A stretch of DNA of 30,284 nucleotides from JAKACU01 sp021821185 (lineage in GTDB: Bacteria; Bacillota; Bacilli; Alicyclobacillales; SLC66): positions 1-30,284 of the forward strand of contig DAHWJX010000098.1 in assembly GCA_027343965.1 (NCBI GenBank), given 5' to 3'. Positions 6,492 through 14,174 of the stretch are shown piece by piece. Position 1 is the stretch's first letter, and each line of letters begins with the position of its first letter. The position numbers and the translations under genes are program-made. The notes beneath the pieces were generated by a model that saw only the letters and a program-made list of their open reading frames with translations, had not been told where the DNA came from and did not search any database.

Positions 6492-8426
6492 GTGAGTTTA
6501 TTATCTTTGACCGATATTCATAAATCCTTTGGCACAACTGTTATCTTGCAAGGCGCTAATCTTGACATTGAACCACGCGATCGCGTCGCCTTGATCGGCA
6601 AAAATGGTGCAGGAAAAACCACCTTGATCGAAATCGCAGCTGGCGTTAACGATGGCGATCAAGGCGTTCGCAACCTTAAACGTGGAACAAAAGTCGGATA
6701 CATCAAGCAGGATCGAACGGCGCAAAAGGATATCACCGTTTGGCAAGAGGCGCGCTCTGCGTTTCTTTATGTGGACGAACTCCAACAGAAACTGACCGAA
6801 CTAACAGAACTACTTGCTACCTTAACGAAAGAAGAACCTGATGCAGAACTTATTGCCGCCTATGAACAAGCTCAGCATGAGTTTGAAAAAGCCGATGGCT
6901 ACAGCGTCGATACCAACGTCCGCCGCGTGTTGTCCGGCTTATCTTTTGACGCGTCTTTTTATGACAAAATGACAAGCGAACTCTCAGGAGGACAACGCAC
7001 AAGGCTGCAACTCGCACGGTTATTGCTCGAAGCACCGGATTTGCTCATCCTTGATGAACCTACTAACTATCTGGATATGACTACTTCGCAATGGTTGGAG
7101 AGTTATCTCGATAGCTTTACTGGCGCCTTGCTTGTCGTATCGCATGATCGTTATTTCCTTGACCGGACGACGGCGATCACCTATGAACTGATGGATGGCA
7201 AAACGACACGTTATCCCGGGAACTACAGCGTGTATGTACAACTGCGAGAACAACGGGATAGACAACTTCAAGAAGCGTACCAAAAACAACAAGAAACGAT
7301 TGAAAAACTAGAAGACTTTATTGCCAAAAATCTCGTGCGTGCCTCAACCACAAAGCGCGCACAAAGTCGCCGCAAGGTGCTCGAAAAAATGGATCGGATC
7401 AACGCACCAAAAACAGAAAAATCCTCTTTTTTACAATTTCCCATCCTTGTTTCAAGTGGGCGCGAAGTGCTTGAATTGCAGCAGTTTGCTGTGACCTTTT
7501 CCGGGCAGGCGCTATTTGATGCCATTTCAGTGCACGTACGCCGTCATGAACATGTCGCCTTACTTGGAGACAATGGCACAGGAAAAACGTCCTTGCTACG
7601 TGCTTTGCGAGGTGAAGTAGACCATACAGGGAAAGTTCGGTTTGGCACCAATGTACAAGTGGCCTATTTTGCCCAAGAGCAAGTCATTGATCATCCTGAG
7701 CGAACCGTCCTTGAATCGCTTTGGTCCGCTTACCCAACACGTACGGAAACGGAAATTCGCACACATCTCGGCCACCTGTTGTTTCGCGCAGAAGATGTTT
7801 ATAAACCTGTCGGCGCATTGAGCGGCGGCGAACGCAGTCGCTTATTTTTAGCGCACATGTCGTACACAGGCGCTAATTTCCTACTTCTCGACGAACCGAC
7901 AAACCATTTGGATTTATCAACTAAAGAAGTGTTAGAAGAGGCACTTTTAGCGTTTGAAGGTACGATCCTCTTTGTTTCCCATGATCGTTACTTTATCAAC
8001 CGTATCGCAACTCGCGTAATCGAACTTACAGCGCATGGTTTGTTGGATTATGACGGCAATTATGATGATTATATACGCATCAAACGTGATCGAGAGACGA
8101 GCGATCACGCCGAACAAAGTGCACAACCAACGGCGAAGACAGAAGCACAAGAAGGTCGACAAAAACGAAAGCAAACGAAAATGGCAATCAAGCAACGGCG
8201 TGACCGTTTCACTCGTGTTGAGCAGATCATTGAGACGATGGAAGCTGAGAAAACTGTTCTAGAAGAAACCCTGGCATCGCAAGATACCTATGCCGATCCC
8301 GAAAACGCATCGACTTTAACTGCCAAATATGCGCAAATCCAAGAAAGCTTGCAACAACTCTATGAGGAGTGGAGTATACTCGTAGAACAACTTGAAGACG
8401 ATGACCAAGAGACAGTCACAAACTAA
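6492..8426 (+). CDS. ABC-F family ATPase (YdiF-like)
   Basis: A 644-residue cytoplasmic protein with two ABC ATPase domains and no membrane segment. Domain 1 has Walker A GKNGAGKTT, signature LSGGQRTRLQLARLL and Walker B LLILDEPTNYLD; the linker between domains is helical and basic. Domain 2 has GDNGTGKTS, LSGGERSRL and LLLDEPTNHLD. A charged coiled-coil tail follows. ABC-F proteins bind the ribosome E site and relieve stalled or impaired translation. In B. subtilis ydiF neighbours the thiL-tsaE-tsaB-rimI-tsaD genes as here, which supports orthology. GTG 6492 is chosen over GTG 6483 because AGGGAG lies eight bases before it. Resistance function is not implied. Confidence 0.9.
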   Translation: MSLLSLTDIHKSFGTTVILQGANLDIEPRDRVALIGKNGAGKTTLIEIAAGVNDGDQGVRNLKRGTKVGYIKQDRTAQKDITVWQEARSAFLYVDELQQKLTELTELLATLTKEEPDAELIAAYEQAQHEFEKADGYSVDTNVRRVLSGLSFDASFYDKMTSELSGGQRTRLQLARLLLEAPDLLILDEPTNYLDMTTSQWLESYLDSFTGALLVVSHDRYFLDRTTAITYELMDGKTTRYPGNYSVYVQLREQRDRQLQEAYQKQQETIEKLEDFIAKNLVRASTTKRAQSRRKVLEKMDRINAPKTEKSSFLQFPILVSSGREVLELQQFAVTFSGQALFDAISVHVRRHEHVALLGDNGTGKTSLLRALRGEVDHTGKVRFGTNVQVAYFAQEQVIDHPERTVLESLWSAYPTRTETEIRTHLGHLLFRAEDVYKPVGALSGGERSRLFLAHMSYTGANFLLLDEPTNHLDLSTKEVLEEALLAFEGTILFVSHDRYFINRIATRVIELTAHGLLDYDGNYDDYIRIKRDRETSDHAEQSAQPTAKTEAQEGRQKRKQTKMAIKQRRDRFTRVEQIIETMEAEKTVLEETLASQDTYADPENASTLTAKYAQIQESLQQLYEEWSILVEQLEDDDQETVTN

Positions 8427-8429
8427 GAT

Positions 8430-8474
8430 AAGCAGAGTTATCCACAGATGTTTGTGGACAACTCTGCTTTTTTT
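8430..8474 (+). terminator. Intrinsic terminator of the ABC-F gene, containing DnaA boxes
   Basis: A 16-base arm at 8431-8446 pairs with 8453-8468 (15 of 16 pairs, one A-C mismatch) across the loop GATGTT, then seven T at 8468-8474. Each arm carries a DnaA-box sequence: TTATCCACA at 8438-8446 and, inverted, TTGTCCACA at 8453-8461. The gene stop is at 8424-8426. Confidence 0.85.
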
Positions 8475-8626
8475 GTGGATAACATGGGGATGATCAGTGG
8501 ATAGACGTCGTTTTTCTATTCTGTCCACGCGAAATATTCACACTATCCACGATAAAAAAGAAGTTATCCACATTTTATGTGGATAACTTCTGGGTAAACT
8601 GTGCATAACTCACGTTTTCATCCACA
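8438..8626. promoter_or_regulatory. DnaA-box cluster between convergent tsaD and ABC-F genes
   Basis: Exact TTATCCACA boxes are at 8438-8446 (+), 8474-8482 (-), 8564-8572 (+) and 8578-8586 (-). TTATGCACA at 8600-8608 (-) fits TTWTNCACA. One-mismatch sites are TTGTCCACA 8453-8461 (-), TCATCCACA 8618-8626 (+) and ATATTCACA 8534-8542 (+, against TTWTNCACA). Weaker two-mismatch sites are at 8496-8504 (-) and 8543-8551 (+). This density is far above chance. DnaA, the replication initiator, binds such boxes. No dnaA, dnaN or evident AT-rich unwinding element is nearby, so a titration or timing site is more likely than an origin. B. subtilis is known to have DnaA-box clusters outside oriC, and I recall one at the equivalent gcp-ydiF junction. 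Confidence 0.88.
8554..8591 (-). terminator. Intrinsic terminator of the tsaD operon, containing two DnaA boxes
   Basis: A perfect 15-bp stem (8559-8573 with 8577-8591) with a 3-base loop is followed, in the minus direction, by a six-T run (A-run 8554-8559 on plus). The two arms carry exact TTATCCACA boxes in opposite orientation. It sits about 54 bp after the tsaD stop. Confidence 0.85.
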
Positions 8627-8644
8627 GTAACCGTCTTTTTCAGC

Positions 8645-9745
8645 CTACCAAGCATCAATAGATAGGGTTGCGACCGCCGTCAAATCCAACGAACTCAGCT
8701 TACCTTGTTGATATCGATAATAAGCCGCAGCTCCGATCATCGCGGCATTGTCGGTACAAAGCCACAAATCCGGCACGACAAGCCGTACACCACAAACCTG
8801 GCACACGTCAAGCAATCGATCTCGCAACGCACGGTTGGCGGCGACACCTCCTGCAATGACAAGCGTAGAGAGCCCTGTACGCTGAAGTGCCAGCATCGCT
8901 TTATGCACGAGCACATCAACCACAGCCATCTGAAAGCTAGCCGCAATGTCGGCCACTGGAACCTCTTTTTGCGCTCGCTTATGTTTATCAAGAACAAGGA
9001 GCACGGCAGATTTTAAGCCGCTAAAACTAAAGTCAAGCGATCCTTCTTCTAAAAGCGCGCGCGCAAACGCAAAAGCCGCAGGATTACCGAGTTTAGCCGC
9101 CTGTTCGATCGCAGGTCCTCCTGGGTAACCAAGCCCGAGCGCGCGCGATACTTTATCGAATGCCTCTCCTGCCGCATCGTCTCGCGTATGGCCTAAGCGC
9201 ACCATGGCGCCATGACCAGTCACATGGAGCAATTCAGTGTGGCCACCTGATACGATGAGAGCTACAAAGGGCGGATCTAGGCGATCCGAGACAGCAGACG
9301 CATATAAGTGCCCTGCTAAATGATGAATGCCTAAGAACGGTAGATCAGCCGCAAGGGCTAAAGACTTAGCTGCCGTCACCCCAACAAATAAAGCACCGAT
9401 CAACCCGGGTGCAAACGTCACTGCGATAGCTTGCATATCGTGCAACTCTTTGCCTGCTTTTTGCAGTGCTTGAGCGATGACTTGAATAATTTGCTCCACG
9501 TGAGCTCGAGAAGCCACTTCAGGGACCACACCGCCAAATCGCTGGTGTGACTCGATTTGTGAAGCAACCACGGAGCTTAAGACGATATGCCCGTCACGAA
9601 TGACCGCAGCCGCCGTTTCATCACAGCTTGATTCGATCGCTAGGATATCCACAGGCAAGGAAGGATCACGTTGCCTGGCCTGACTATCCGCTTTATAACG
9701 AGCTGTTGCGCGTGTCATATAATCGTTGCTGTTATTCATGGCCAT
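8645..9745 (-). CDS. tsaD: tRNA N6-adenosine threonylcarbamoyltransferase TsaD
   Basis: TsaD transfers the threonylcarbamoyl group from TC-AMP to A37 of ANN-decoding tRNAs, working with TsaB and TsaE, both encoded upstream. The 366-residue protein has the ASKHA-fold motifs ILAIESSCDETAAAV, the metal-binding HHLAGH (residues 141-146), LIVSGGHTEL, the GEAFDKVSRALGLGYPGGP segment and the C-terminal TDNAAMIG with the third metal ligand. Compared with most TsaD proteins, which begin almost directly at ILAIESS, this one has about 33 extra N-terminal residues. ATG 9745 has GGAAG six bases upstream and overlaps the rimI stop; ATG 9739 is an alternative. The operon ends in the terminator at 8554-8591. 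Confidence 0.95.
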   Translation of the reverse strand: MAMNNSNDYMTRATARYKADSQARQRDPSLPVDILAIESSCDETAAAVIRDGHIVLSSVVASQIESHQRFGGVVPEVASRAHVEQIIQVIAQALQKAGKELHDMQAIAVTFAPGLIGALFVGVTAAKSLALAADLPFLGIHHLAGHLYASAVSDRLDPPFVALIVSGGHTELLHVTGHGAMVRLGHTRDDAAGEAFDKVSRALGLGYPGGPAIEQAAKLGNPAAFAFARALLEEGSLDFSFSGLKSAVLLVLDKHKRAQKEVPVADIAASFQMAVVDVLVHKAMLALQRTGLSTLVIAGGVAANRALRDRLLDVCQVCGVRLVVPDLWLCTDNAAMIGAAAYYRYQQGKLSSLDLTAVATLSIDAW

Positions 9746-10214
9746 CAACTACTTCCGACAAAGCAGGCAAATCACAGTACATAATGAGTGCATCCTCTTG
9801 GTTATCGGTATAATAGCCACGGCGAATGCCGCCTGGCTGAAAACCGAGTTTAGTATATAATCCGCGCGCCTTGTCATTACTCACACGTACTTCAAGCGTC
9901 ATCTTTTGCGCGCCTTGAGCGATCGCTTCCGCCATCAAACGGCGAAACAATCGTTCACCATACTTTTTGCCTTGGTGTGCTGGCAATACAGCCACGTTCG
10001 TGATATGTGATTCATCCATGATCACCCACATGCCGCCATACCCGATCATCACACCATCGATCATCATGACGATATACCGTGCAAAATGATTTTCTGTCAA
10101 TTCGCCATAAAAGGCATTACGTGACCAAGGACTGGTAAAGGCCTCCCGTTCAATGCGCAGCACACGTTCAATATCCCGAATCGTCATGGGTCGAAACGTA
10201 ATTTCACTTGTCAT
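9732..10214 (-). CDS. rimI: Ribosomal protein bS18-alanine N-acetyltransferase RimI
   Basis: A 160-residue GNAT acetyltransferase. It begins MTSEITFRPMTIRDIERVLRIE, contains the FTSPWSRNAFYGEL segment typical of RimI, ITNVAVLPAHQGKKYGERLF (the acetyl-CoA pyrophosphate loop) and the EVRVSNDKARGLYTKLGF motif. RimI acetylates the N-terminal Ala of S18; in Bacillota it commonly sits between tsaB and tsaD as here. The frame is open to 10298, but ATG 10214 has AGGAGCGG upstream and overlaps the tsaB stop by 11 bp, which gives the normal length. Confidence 0.9.
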   Translation of the reverse strand: MTSEITFRPMTIRDIERVLRIEREAFTSPWSRNAFYGELTENHFARYIVMMIDGVMIGYGGMWVIMDESHITNVAVLPAHQGKKYGERLFRRLMAEAIAQGAQKMTLEVRVSNDKARGLYTKLGFQPGGIRRGYYTDNQEDALIMYCDLPALSEVVDGHE

Positions 10215-10962
10215 TGGTAAGCCGCTCCTGTTGAAGCGACCGCCAGCGCGCCTCGGCCTCGGCCAATTGAAGATACGTTGGAACCAGTGTCTGCGCATCT
10301 TGTGTCAATTCCCCCTGTGCACGAGTCAGCCTCTGTGTCACCTCTGGCAAAGCCACCTGAAATACATCTTTCGCACTGATTTGCATTGATTGGTGACTAG
10401 ACACTACCTTTTGTAAACTACGATTCGCATAATTCATAGCCTGTTTTCTGCCATCACCAACAATGATCACGCGCTCTTGTTGATAACTTGTTGTTAACAC
10501 TTTGACTTGCCTAATCGCTTCTTCATACGATAACTTCGTTTCTTCGATGAGCGGTGTCAATCGGCCATCATCAGCCAGGTAGATACCGGTATAGGCTTGG
10601 CTACGTCGCGCATCAAAAGCAACGAGGACAATGCCTTGCTGATCACGTTGTGCATAAGCCGCGGCAAGTAGTGATGACACGCCTAAAACCGGAATGGACA
10701 ACGCAAACGCCAAAGATTTGGCGGCCGTTACAGCGATACGCACGCCTGTATAGGACCCCGGTCCAACACCCACCGCAATAGCCGTTAGATCTTTTGGCGT
10801 CAAAGAAAGTGTGGATAACATATCATCGATCAAAGGATGCAACAACGTAGCGTGCTGCTTGCCCACGACAAGCGAATACTCTGCAATCAGTTGCCCGGTA
10901 TCTTCACCTAAAGCGATGTTCAGCGCCTCTGTCGATGTGTCCATAGCTAAGATAGTCATCAT
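10204..10962 (-). CDS. tsaB: tRNA threonylcarbamoyladenosine biosynthesis protein TsaB
   Basis: TsaB is the scaffold partner of TsaD in t6A synthesis. The 252-residue protein has the ASKHA N-terminal fold, beginning TILAMDTSTEALNIAL, with HATLLHPLIDDML and the GVGPGSYTGVRI motif characteristic of TsaB (YdiC). The TsaD metal-binding histidines are absent, as expected. ATG 10962 overlaps the tsaE stop by four bases (ATGA). The next gene, rimI, overlaps its 3' end. The C-terminal domain is of ordinary length. Confidence 0.92.
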   Translation of the reverse strand: MMTILAMDTSTEALNIALGEDTGQLIAEYSLVVGKQHATLLHPLIDDMLSTLSLTPKDLTAIAVGVGPGSYTGVRIAVTAAKSLAFALSIPVLGVSSLLAAAYAQRDQQGIVLVAFDARRSQAYTGIYLADDGRLTPLIEETKLSYEEAIRQVKVLTTSYQQERVIIVGDGRKQAMNYANRSLQKVVSSHQSMQISAKDVFQVALPEVTQRLTRAQGELTQDAQTLVPTYLQLAEAEARWRSLQQERLTNDK

Positions 10963-11411
10963 TTCACCCACTGTGCAAAAACATCTTGTGCGATCGGTCC
11001 TCGTGCCTCTATCGTAACATGTCTTGACCCCTCATGACCAAATCGCACATCCAATCGATCTTCGGGCAACAACGTGTCCAGTAACTGCGCCCATTCGATT
11101 GCACACACACCGTCTGCATAGAAATATTCTTCAAACATGGCTGCTTCAAGAATAGCCTCATCACCTAAACGATATACGTCGAGGTGATAAAAGGGCAACC
11201 TTCCTTCATCATACTGTACGACAAGGGTAAATGTCGGACTTTGCACCGCTGAAGTTACGCCCAGTCCCTTGGCTAAGCCTTGAGCAAACGTCGTTTTGCC
11301 AGCGCCAAGTTCACCATATAGGGCAATCACTAACCCTTTTACAGCACAATTTCCCAGACGCTGCCCTAAAGCCACCGTATCGTCTGCACTCGGTAAAGCG
11401 ATGGTTGCCAT
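10959..11411 (-). CDS. tsaE: tRNA threonylcarbamoyladenosine biosynthesis ATPase TsaE
   Basis: A 150-residue P-loop ATPase that drives turnover of the TsaBD complex. Walker A GELGAGKTTFAQGLAKGLG is followed by the family segment SPTFTLVVQY, then FYHLDVYRLG and the VCAIEWAQ motif. The start at ATG 11411 has AAGGTG five bases upstream; the in-frame ATG at 11429 has no ribosome site. It lies 30 bp after thiL and overlaps tsaB, so all five genes form one transcript. Confidence 0.93.
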   Translation of the reverse strand: MATIALPSADDTVALGQRLGNCAVKGLVIALYGELGAGKTTFAQGLAKGLGVTSAVQSPTFTLVVQYDEGRLPFYHLDVYRLGDEAILEAAMFEEYFYADGVCAIEWAQLLDTLLPEDRLDVRFGHEGSRHVTIEARGPIAQDVFAQWVK

Positions 11412-11441
11412 GACATCACCTTCTTTCATGATGCATTACAC

Positions 11442-12449
11442 TTAGCTAGGTAAAAAATGGTCATATCCACCTTTTTTGAGTTCGATACGACGACCATCAC
11501 GCATCATTTCCACACAAGGGCTTGCATCTTCTACCCGTCCAATCAGCGTCACTTGAATCCCTTGCAACTCACACATCGCTAATAACGCGCCAGAGCGATC
11601 CTGGCGAACCGTACCGACGATCTGATAATCTTCCCCACCATATAAAGCAAACATAAGCGCATCGACATGGGCGAGACGCGCATAGTGGCGCAGTGCGGGT
11701 AGCGTCTTTATGCGATACGCTTCAATAAGGATCGACACGTCACTTGCACTTGCGATCTCATGCAGTTCTGACGCTAAACCATCACTGATATCATTCGTCG
11801 ATGTACAACCTTCAAAGTGCGCCAAGAGTTCACCCACTCGCACTTGCGCCACAGGCCTTTGGTGCCGTTCTTGCAATATGGCCACATCTTCTGGTGCAAG
11901 TACGGCCGCTGATTGATATTCCATCAAGTGCAAATAGGCGGCAGAACCGCCAATATCCCCGGTCACAAAGACCAGATCACCAGGCTTAGCCCCGGAACGA
12001 AGCAAAGGCTTATCGCCAAGAAGTTCACCGGTTGCCGTGACAGACACAAGTAACGGCCCTGTCGTACTCACTACATCGCCACCTACGACAGTGACGCAAA
12101 AGTCATCACAAGCTTGTCTCATTCCTTCATAAAGGGACACAACAAATTCAACAAGCGTATCTTTTGGTACAGCCAACGTGACAAGCGCATGCTTTGGACA
12201 TGCTCCCATGCAAGCAATGTCACTCACAGACGCTGCAATCGCTTTGTACCCTGTTGAAAATGCATCGATCAAGTCTTCACGAAAATGTACGCCTTGAACC
12301 ATCGCATCCGTTGTCATGACAACAGGGCGGTTGTATGTGACAACCGCCGCATCATCACCTATACCCACCATGACCGTTTCATCGCTTCGTTCAATGATCG
12401 CCTTCAATCGTTCGATGAGGCCAAATTCACCAATCTCCGAAACGAACAC
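11442..12449 (-). CDS. thiL: Thiamine-monophosphate kinase ThiL
   Basis: ThiL phosphorylates thiamine monophosphate to the coenzyme thiamine pyrophosphate. The 335-residue product has the PurM-like N-terminal marks VGIGDDAAVV, MTTDAMVQGVHFR, the helix SVSDIACMGACPKHALVTLA and VVGGDVVST, then the C-terminal NDISDGLASELHEIA and YGGEDYQIVG. The frame is open to 12512, but that would include the promoter at 12483-12512; GTG 12449 has GCAGGG six bases upstream and gives normal length. It heads the t6A operon, the same order as ydiA-ydiE in B. subtilis. Confidence 0.92.
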   Translation of the reverse strand: MFVSEIGEFGLIERLKAIIERSDETVMVGIGDDAAVVTYNRPVVMTTDAMVQGVHFREDLIDAFSTGYKAIAASVSDIACMGACPKHALVTLAVPKDTLVEFVVSLYEGMRQACDDFCVTVVGGDVVSTTGPLLVSVTATGELLGDKPLLRSGAKPGDLVFVTGDIGGSAAYLHLMEYQSAAVLAPEDVAILQERHQRPVAQVRVGELLAHFEGCTSTNDISDGLASELHEIASASDVSILIEAYRIKTLPALRHYARLAHVDALMFALYGGEDYQIVGTVRQDRSGALLAMCELQGIQVTLIGRVEDASPCVEMMRDGRRIELKKGGYDHFLPS

Positions 12450-12482
12450 ACGGATCCCTGCTCTCTCACGCTCTTTCACGGT

Positions 12483-12512
12483 ATTATACCTGTTTGCGTA
12501 AAAGATGAGCAA
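12483..12512 (-). promoter_or_regulatory. SigmaA-like promoter of the thiL-tsaEB-rimI-tsaD operon
   Basis: On the minus strand TTGCTC (12507-12512), an 18-bp spacer and a perfect TATAAT (12483-12488) lie 34 bp before the thiL start. The -35 is weak (TTG only), the -10 is exact. It sits in the gap after the anti-sigma gene. Confidence 0.65.
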
Positions 12513-12528
12513 TTGCCGAAGCTAACAT

Positions 12529-13599
12529 TTACGCACCGATCTGCATGCGATCGACGAGAAAGATCGACAAAGGCAACTTCGCCATATCCACACCAGGGAC
12601 TCCTCCGAGTAAAAAAACCGCTTTGCTGTCTTTTCCAGGAGGGATTACGGCTGGCTGTCCTGCTACAGGCGTGATATCATCAAAGTACTTGTACGTCCCT
12701 AAGGAAAGCAGCAAATCACCGGGTGTATTTTGAAAAAACAACATACTTAACGCGGACCGCATCGACCATGGCGCATTCGATGCATTATGCAATATGGCTG
12801 TGATCTGAAGATATTGCATTCCGTCAGGACGTGTCGAAAGCACCTGCAACTGTACCTGACTCACTCGCACAGGCAAGGTGCCAATCTGTAAAGTCGGCTG
12901 ATTGGCTTGTGGTTTTCTATAAAGCCAAATCACGTGCGCATAGCGGTTGATCAGTGACTGAAACGGTGGCGCAGGGTTTGGCGAAAATGACCAAGAGACA
13001 CTTGTGTGCTGCGCAATCACTCGGTTTGGTCCATTGATGAAGTACTCCCAATCCTCTTTTGCAACGGGATTCAGCCCAACCGGATCGTTTAATATAAATA
13101 ACATCCCCTGCAAATCTTGGCCATTCACCGGCTGCTGACTGTTGTTATACAATCTCATCTTTATCGTCAGTCGTTTGGACATGTGCTGTACGAGTTTCAC
13201 CGACGTGCTCTCGATAGGTGCAAGTGACGCGGTCAATTGTGCCGAAGTAGACATAGCATTCATCGTCGTATTCATGGTCCCCTCATGCGATGCTAAAGAC
13301 GATGAAGAGACAAATCCAAACCCATTTTTGGAAAGCTGTGAAGGTGCCTTTACACCAAATTGAAAAATGACCAAAAAGAGCACAACGCAAGCCACAGCTC
13401 CCGTCAATCCTGCTGTCCACGCTATACGCATGCGCCGTGAGCCAAAGTTAGCGCGTTTGCTTTTTGCCGTGTTATGTCGCGCATCGAGTTTTTGTAAGAC
13501 GGCTTCTTGCATACTTTCAGAAAACTCGAGCTGTTTTGTCCCCTCTTTGAGGACCTGTCGCATGTGTTTTTCCCATCGCTCATCATCGTGGTCGTTCAT
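12529..13599 (-). CDS. Putative membrane anti-sigma factor
   Basis: A 356-residue protein encoded directly after, and overlapping, an ECF sigma gene. Residues 1-58 are hydrophilic and would be cytoplasmic, residues ~59-81 form one membrane helix, and ~270 residues are predicted outside. The N-terminal part has no HxxxCxxC zinc anti-sigma motif. The external region contains beta-rich stretches and repeated phrases (KLVQHMSKRLTIKMRLYN, VQLQVLSTRPDGMQYLQITA) that look like two related immunoglobulin-like or DUF-type folds; I do not recognise a named domain. Role as anti-sigma is inferred from topology and gene pairing. ATG 13599 has AAGGAA five to six bases before it; it overlaps the sigma gene by 17 bp. 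Confidence 0.65.
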   Translation of the reverse strand: MNDHDDERWEKHMRQVLKEGTKQLEFSESMQEAVLQKLDARHNTAKSKRANFGSRRMRIAWTAGLTGAVACVVLFLVIFQFGVKAPSQLSKNGFGFVSSSSLASHEGTMNTTMNAMSTSAQLTASLAPIESTSVKLVQHMSKRLTIKMRLYNNSQQPVNGQDLQGMLFILNDPVGLNPVAKEDWEYFINGPNRVIAQHTSVSWSFSPNPAPPFQSLINRYAHVIWLYRKPQANQPTLQIGTLPVRVSQVQLQVLSTRPDGMQYLQITAILHNASNAPWSMRSALSMLFFQNTPGDLLLSLGTYKYFDDITPVAGQPAVIPPGKDSKAVFLLGGVPGVDMAKLPLSIFLVDRMQIGA

Positions 13600-14119
13600 C
13601 AAATTTCCTTCCTTCCAAGGCCTTGCGCAACATCGCCCGTCCCCTATGCAGCCGAGTCTTGACAGTGGCTACGCTAAGCTGTGTCACCAATGCAATCTCC
13701 TCAATCGTGAGCTCTTGTTCATAAAAAAGCCAAAGCGATTCGCGATAAATCTCGGGCAAAGAAAGCATGGCATGCCACAAGACACGCTGCTCTTCGCGAG
13801 CAAGGAAGTTGGCTTCGGGTGATTCACCCCCAGGAAGATACGTCAAATCATCAACAGGCGTAATTTTACTCGCCGCTGAACGCAAGTAATCCTTAGCTCT
13901 GTTGATGGCAATTTTCAGCACCCACGTTTTATAACTGCTCTCTTTACGAAATGTATCCAAATGATCGTATACCTTGATAAAAACTTCTTGACTCAAGTCT
14001 TCTGCAATATGCCTGTCTTTCACATAGCTGTACAGGACTCTAAGCACATCATGCCCATGTGCTTCCATTAAGGCACGCAAAATTTGTAATGGATCTTGCT
14101 GATCTTGTACAGATGACAA
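13583..14119 (-). CDS. ECF (sigma-70 family) RNA polymerase sigma factor
   Basis: A 178-residue group IV sigma factor. Region 2 contains the segment YVKDRHIAEDLSQEVFIKVY and FRKESSYKTWVLKIAINRAKDYLR, and region 4 contains LPEIYRESLWLFYEQELTIEEIA with the helix-turn-helix LSVATVKTRLHRGRAMLR. It resembles the SigM/SigV/YlaC type of Bacillota. The frame is open to 14158, but TTG 14119 has GAGGTGA close upstream and follows the candidate promoter at 14148-14174, so I use it. The next gene encodes its presumed membrane anti-sigma partner. The inducing signal cannot be read from sequence; cell-envelope stress is the usual role for this class. Confidence 0.9.
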   Translation of the reverse strand: MSSVQDQQDPLQILRALMEAHGHDVLRVLYSYVKDRHIAEDLSQEVFIKVYDHLDTFRKESSYKTWVLKIAINRAKDYLRSAASKITPVDDLTYLPGGESPEANFLAREEQRVLWHAMLSLPEIYRESLWLFYEQELTIEEIALVTQLSVATVKTRLHRGRAMLRKALEGRKFDERPR

Positions 14120-14147
14120 GCATCTCACCTCACGCGACTGCACACTA

Positions 14148-14174
14148 GACGAAACCAAACACCTTAAGGTTACA
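14148..14174 (-). promoter_or_regulatory. Candidate ECF autoregulatory promoter
   Basis: On the minus strand TGTAAC (14169-14174), a 17-bp spacer and CGTC (14148-14151) resemble the TGAAAC / CGTC elements of Bacillus ECF promoters. It lies about 29 bp before the proposed TTG start of the sigma gene, as expected for self-activation. Confidence 0.5.

Noticed and set aside
8427..8644. Replication origin (oriC)
   Set aside because: DnaA boxes are dense, but there is no dnaA, dnaN, gyrase or rpmH gene nearby, no clear AT-rich unwinding region and the flanking genes are convergent terminators. A DnaA-binding cluster outside oriC is more likely.
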